Assembly (NCBI GenBank): GCA_018873245.2
Contig: JAEMBT020000009.1
Coordinates: 16,735,794-16,799,793 of the forward strand
From: Archegozetes longisetosus
Lineage: Eukaryota; Arthropoda; Arachnida; Sarcoptiformes; Trhypochthoniidae
DNA length: 64,000 bases
Direction: 5' to 3'
The notes beneath the pieces were generated by a model. That model saw nothing but the letters and a program-made list of their open reading frames with translations, did no database searches and was not told where the DNA came from. This document shows, piece by piece, positions 59,601 through 64,000 of the stretch; position 1 is the stretch's first letter; every line of letters starts with the position of its first letter. The position numbers and the translations under genes are program-made.

Positions 59601-62600
59601 ATGCCGATGAATCCGTGCGTTTCTATATGCGAGTAATCAAAACCTAGTTCTAGTTTAGGTACTCAAACTTCTCAGAGTCAATGAAAATTGTCCGTTCAAT
59701 GAGGCAATTTTTACCAAATAGAACGAAATAAATATTTCAAATCATGGGTTACTAGAATTCTTCATCAGTATATCATGCAATTTACGGATAGTCAAAGAAT
59801 GAACATTAAGGTTTGACAGCTTTGAACGAGTGTACGCCTGCAAAGTGAAAATTGATTTGATACTAAAAATGTTTGTAGATTACTCATTTTTCTCATTTGT
59901 TCGACGTGCTATTCATACCAGAAGTTATATGAGCCAATTATTTGAGACTCAAATTATAGAAATTTACTAACTTTTCAGAATATAACTTTCTATTAGTTTT
60001 GAAAGTTTTTTAAAGATAAATTGTTGACTCCTATCTATCAAAATATCAAGAGCTTTGACAGTATTCTTATCTGAACATAAAGGAATATTTGAAGCAAAGA
60101 AATTAGTTGTAGGTATGCGAACATTGATTAAAATATTGAAAATTAAGGCCTATAGCATGGGGTTAAAGGATTCAAATATGACATTTATACACTTATCATA
60201 AACTTTCAAATGAGCCACTTGTTCATTGAAACATCAAGTTAATAACGTTTTATAACAAATGAATTTGAAAATGTTTTTAACACCAATTTATTGCTTTGAC
60301 ATTGGATCCCTAAAATATTTGACTTAACACTTTTAGGTGATTATTATTAATCTCTTATAGAATTAAGTTTAGAACTAATTTTAAATATCAATCTTATCAA
60401 TTGTCAATTATTTTGAGTTTATTTGCAAATTAAAGTCAAATATTTTTGAGCACAATCTGAACATTGATCTTAGATTGAACGCAACTTTTAATTAATTTTG
60501 GGAAATCAATTAAGCTTGTGTTTTTGTTGCCTTTTGGAAGATTCAGGTGCATTGAGTTTGTATTTAATATTGTCGAACTAATTAAAGCCGATCTACATTC
60601 CACTAATATATAAAAAACGAACAGCAATGTTTAGAAACATAAACTCTATATGAAAAGGCTTTGTCTGCCACCATATTGATTGTATAAAAATACAATGTGT
60701 TACATATTAACTTTTCTTATCAAAGTATAACTAATTAGTGTGTCAAATATAACCTGGCATCTCTTACATGTTTACAACCTATAAATGGCATAGTTTCAGC
60801 TTATATGCAGACCTCATATCTACTACTACTGACGATTGTTTGTCTTATTGTCATAGAATCAATTACGTCTGACTTATCCATTCTATGTGTTATTTACTCT
60901 GAAAACATCTATGAATATTTACAACTTATATGAACAATAAGAAATTGTTAGCCCATAAACACCACTATTATTTCTTCTATTAATACTAAGGCTGATGGTA
61001 TTAGGATGAAAACCACAATCAATTTAACAAGATTATGATATATTTGACTGAAATCATAGAGTCAATTGAGTAGTGTCGTGCTTATTGATTAGGAAAAATA
61101 TTTTGTTAAATAATAATAAAATTGAATTTATATGCAGTGCGAAAAATTCGGTTCAGTTTTGTTTTGTTGAGAAAAGTTTGAAGAGAGCAAAATCTATTAT
61201 ATATGAAAATGGAATCAAGATTTGAGCAGAAATCCATATATTTACAATGATTTTATCGACCTTCCGCTCAATCTATAGCTGAATAATGGTTTTCTTCAAT
61301 TCTTTTATTCAAAGAACCATTTATTTGTTCGAAGCTTCTAAAACATATTTAACACTGAATTCATCCAAAATTGAGTGAATCGATAATTTCGTACATAGAG
61401 CCATGATTCGAGATAAAAGTTAAAATTACTTATTTTACTGTATTACTAAATAAACTTTTAATTAACTTTTTCGAGTTCAAACTCTTGACGAGTTGTGTGA
61501 CATTCTAATCGTCAAATTTGATACTTATTTTACCTAAGAGAGTTTGAATTTAAAAGGAATTAGAAACCAAGTCAGAAAATGGGTCAAAATTAATTTTCGA
61601 TTGCTCAAGTAGTCATTTATGTTACCTCAAGCTTAAGATTAAACTATTATAAAATACAACCCATTAGTTTTCATTGAGAAAAGTGTTCTATTTAATAATA
61701 TTAAGCAATAGAATATTTTCTGGTAATAAGTATTGTCTTCGATCAGTCTCTGGATTCAATATAAAGTTTTAAATATAAAATATTCATTATTTCATGATGA
61801 ATTTCTAAAAATGAAATACATGCGTAAAATTGTTATCTTGCTAAAAAGTATTAAAGAATATAAGCGATTCCAAATCAAACAAAGTAGCTTATTAAAATAA
61901 CGGAATCAGTATCCCAGCAAATGTAAATGTAAATAAGGTTTCCCAGGAGAACCACTAATATTAAAGTTATAAAAAGCTAAAAATATTCTAGTCAAGCTTC
62001 AGCTAAACATAATCTAAATTAATATAACTTTCTCAGTGAAATCGACATATCGTTTTAATTTCCTCTTGGATCGGATAACTTGTTTCGGTCAAAATACTGT
62101 AGTCTCGAAGTTGAAGTTGGCATTGAAGCGTAAAACTTGCATTAGACAAGATGTTGTTTTTTAAACTTTCAATGCCTTCAATCCATTTTTATCAGATTTA
62201 CTGCAAAGTAAACTTGCTCGTCTCCCTTTACTTAATATATTTCTCGTTTGATTGACAACTTGAATAACATTCTTTTTGACTATACTTTTACTTATAAAAG
62301 CATGGCTTCTAACACATCAATGTTTGTTTTCATTCCTTTTCACTTTCATCAAATATTATTACAAATATTGTTCAATCCGTCATAATCTATCTGAATATTA
62401 TTTTAATATAAGTACAAAACTCAAGAGAAATAGTTAGAAGTGAATTATTCATCATTTTGACAATATGAGTATAGAATAGATCAATGAATACTTTTGCCTA
62501 TATTTTATATTTATTTTATTTTTTTATATTTATTTTTATTTTTATTTTTCATACTTATACATTTTTCTAATTGAAAATCAGTCATCTAAACAGAAATTCA

Positions 62601-63117
62601 CAGGAGTCATGTCAAATCTCATTAACACCTAGAGCATTTTATTTAATAACCCAATGCGCAAGCTTAAAATAGATTTAAACTACGTTGTCGGCAAATTTGA
62701 CTAATTTCGTGTCAAATGTTATTACTTAGAATGCATTCAACGTTAAATAACTTTATGAAACACCATAACTATATCATTTCAGATACATGCTAACAAATTT
62801 GACTTAATTTTAACTAAAAATTCTTTGTTATTTATTGTTTCATTTTCATTAATTAGTCTATTTATCATTAGTATTGCGTTACATGAATAAATGATTTTAA
62901 TTTAATTTAATAGCTGTGTCAGTTGGCGTTTCGGTCTGGACTTTGGTCGTCATGTCTGTCGAAAGATATTACGCTATCTGTCATCCGCTTAAGTCTCGAG
63001 AATCTCGTCAAACATTAAGTCATGCCTACAAAATGATAGCATTAGTTTGGATCAGTTCTCTCATAACGATGTCACCAATTGCTATACTCAGTAAATTACA
63101 ACTCGTTTCAGATACCG
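56258..63117 (+). CDS. CCKLR: Cholecystokinin/sulfakinin receptor-like GPCR, gene B (3' part beyond window)
   Basis: Join 56258-56636 and 62914-63117: 583 nt, 194 residues plus one base, then cut by the window end. Both introns match those of gene A in position and phase 1, and exon 2 has the identical length (204 nt). The N-terminal tail is 8 residues longer than in gene A and unrelated in sequence, with four sequons (N7, N16, N28, N34). From TM1 onward the proteins are almost identical: GN motif, LAVSD, the TM3 cysteine C119, ERY, ICHPLKSR and the TM4 Trp. Differences in the shared part of exon 1 are mainly silent; the replacements include Met to Ile in TM2 and Ser/Pro swaps around ECL1-TM3. 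The remaining 883 bases contain neither the KCRE-WP exon nor the TM6-TM7 exon. Gene A needs 2.3 kb to its exon 3, so their absence is expected and does not imply a pseudogene. Confidence 0.88.
56795..56837 (+). other. Perfect 13-bp hairpin near the start of gene B intron 1
   Basis: GTAGAGAAGAGCG (56795-56807) is exactly complementary to CGCTCTTCTCTAC (56825-56837), with a 17-base loop. It lies 158 bases after the donor site. The stem is short for a microRNA precursor and does not clearly extend, and no paired copy is seen in gene A. Confidence 0.6.
62500..62549 (+). repeat. Imperfect (TTTTA)n simple repeat
   Basis: A run of T/A units of 4-6 bases (TTTA, TTTTTA) ending before 62550, with no other bases. 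It is ordinary low-complexity intron sequence. Confidence 0.85.
62914..63117 (+). CDS. CCKLR: Gene B coding exon 2: TM3, ICL2, TM4
   Basis: Two bases complete codon 127 and the exon ends one base into codon 195. The acceptor AATAG precedes it and the donor GTAACT follows. It encodes AVSVGVSVWTLVVMSVERYY, then ICHPLKSR and TM4 with its Trp. Relative to gene A, replacements include Ser to Gly and Ile to Val in TM3, Val to Ile in TM4, and several at the TM4/ECL2 border. The open frame continues past the donor (to 63197), but that part does not fit the family. Confidence 0.9.
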
Positions 63118-64000
63118 GTAACTATAAACGTATTAAACATAACATAAAATATCTCTTGTTACTGCTTTTGCGATTAGTATTACAAACGAGTGTATAGTTT
63201 TGTCATTTTTCAATATTTTTAAAAAAGTGCTATTTTTTAAACTATCATTTTAAATTTATTCAGAATCATTTTATGGTTCAATGATTTGATTATACAAATT
63301 AAGTTTAGGCTCAAATTGAAAGAGAATTTGCATTTTATTCCCATTTTAACGATTTGATAGAACTTTTAGTAAAGACTTAAAAACTCAAATCAAATGAATA
63401 ATCAGAGATGACTCGAAAGCACTACAACTAAACTGATAAGTCATAATAAATTATAGTATTAAATGTGAACTAAACTAAAATTGTATAGCAATGAGAATGC
63501 ATTTAGATTAAATGAAACAACTTATTAGTATTAGATTTTCAAGATTCTCAAACAAATCAAAACACATCTATTAAATGCTTGTTATTTTAGCTAATTCAGC
63601 CTGTGACGAATATCAAGAGTATCTTGACCTAAAATTTTTTTCAATCAAAATCCCTATAAATTAAACATCAATAATAAGGATTTCAAGTCTCTAGCCCAGG
63701 TTTAAAGCTGAGTATTAAACCTCCAGCTTTTAGAAGATCAAAATTTTTTTATAAAAATTTTCAACTTTTCCAAGAGAATAAGGAAAATTCGTACTTATTG
63801 TTTGCGAAACCCATATCCCAAGAGAAGCTAAAATGCATTAATCCTTTGAAATACTCTTTGAACTACAGTTTCGTTCTTCATGAGTATCTTTTTTATTGAG
63901 CCATTTATAGATTGAATTCTAGTCATTTTAAATGAAGTTTCAATTGAGTGATTTTATTCAGTTTTTATCCATATCTAAAATATTAATTAAAAATATCTAA
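63118..64000 (+). other. Start of gene B intron 2 (truncated by window)
   Basis: It begins GTAACT. I searched it for the ECL2/TM5 exon signature and found none. It is A+T-rich with nothing else to report. Confidence 0.75.

Larger units (their letters stand above)
56637..62913 (+). other. Gene B intron 1 (6.3 kb, phase 1)
   Basis: The donor is GTTTGT and the acceptor AATTTAATAG. Its first 40 or so bases resemble gene A intron 1, then similarity is lost. It contains a perfect hairpin (56795-56837) and a T/A-rich simple repeat (62500-62549). Unlike the gene A introns it holds no foldback element that I could find. Open frames at 56677-56886, 57991-58230 and 60436-60627 show no motifs. Confidence 0.85.

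Noticed and set aside
1..64000. CRISPR arrays, bacterial operons, rRNA genes, viral genes
   Set aside because: None seen. Short tandem repeats present lack spacers, and all supported genes are intron-containing eukaryotic receptors.

Overview
The window is eukaryotic nuclear DNA, A+T-rich (roughly 70% by eye), with long introns, GT-AG splice sites and many small DNA-transposon relics. There are no operons or bacterial signals. An interstitial (TTAGG)n-type array at 14931-15016 and the family of the only two recognisable genes point to an arthropod. I cannot name the species.

The only well-supported genes are two tandem, same-strand (+) class-A GPCR genes of the cholecystokinin/sulfakinin receptor family. 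Gene A is complete: four coding exons at 3866-4220, 14154-14357, 16706-16876 and 20033-20529 join in frame to a 408-residue receptor with all seven membrane segments and the family landmarks. Exon 3 (ECL2, TM5) has no long open frame of its own and was found by family motif and splice phase. Gene B is cut by the window end: exons 1 (56258-56636) and 2 (62914-63117) are present with the same intron positions and phases, and its last two exons should lie beyond 64000. Both genes have a splice acceptor just upstream of the ATG, so each probably has a non-coding first exon. About 35.7 kb separates the stop of A from the ATG of B.

The most interesting signal is the patchy identity of the paralogues. 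An 80-nt block over TM1/ICL1 is identical while the next 154 coding nt carry 19 differences. In exon 2 a 125-nt block over ICL2/TM4 has a single difference while the 79 flanking nt have 17. This fits gene conversion, or unusual constraint at the nucleotide level.

Layout: 1-3865 is upstream flank with a small inverted-repeat element. 3866-20529 is gene A, whose introns hold several foldback elements, a short TA-flanked MITE, the telomere-like array and a tRNA-like fragment. A 610-bp MULE-like element with a 10-bp target duplication starts 22 bp after the stop of A. 21172-56257 is intergenic, with a pogo/Tigger-like MITE, a decayed Tc1/mariner-sized element, hAT-type elements, a 524-bp foldback, short tandem repeats and a few weak decayed coding-like stretches. 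56258-63117 is the visible part of gene B, followed by the start of its intron 2.

Functionally, the two receptors would respond to sulfated sulfakinin/CCK-like neuropeptides (satiety, gut and muscle control in arthropods). Their membrane cores are nearly identical and their extracellular N-termini differ, which suggests divergence in ligand affinity or expression rather than in G-protein coupling.
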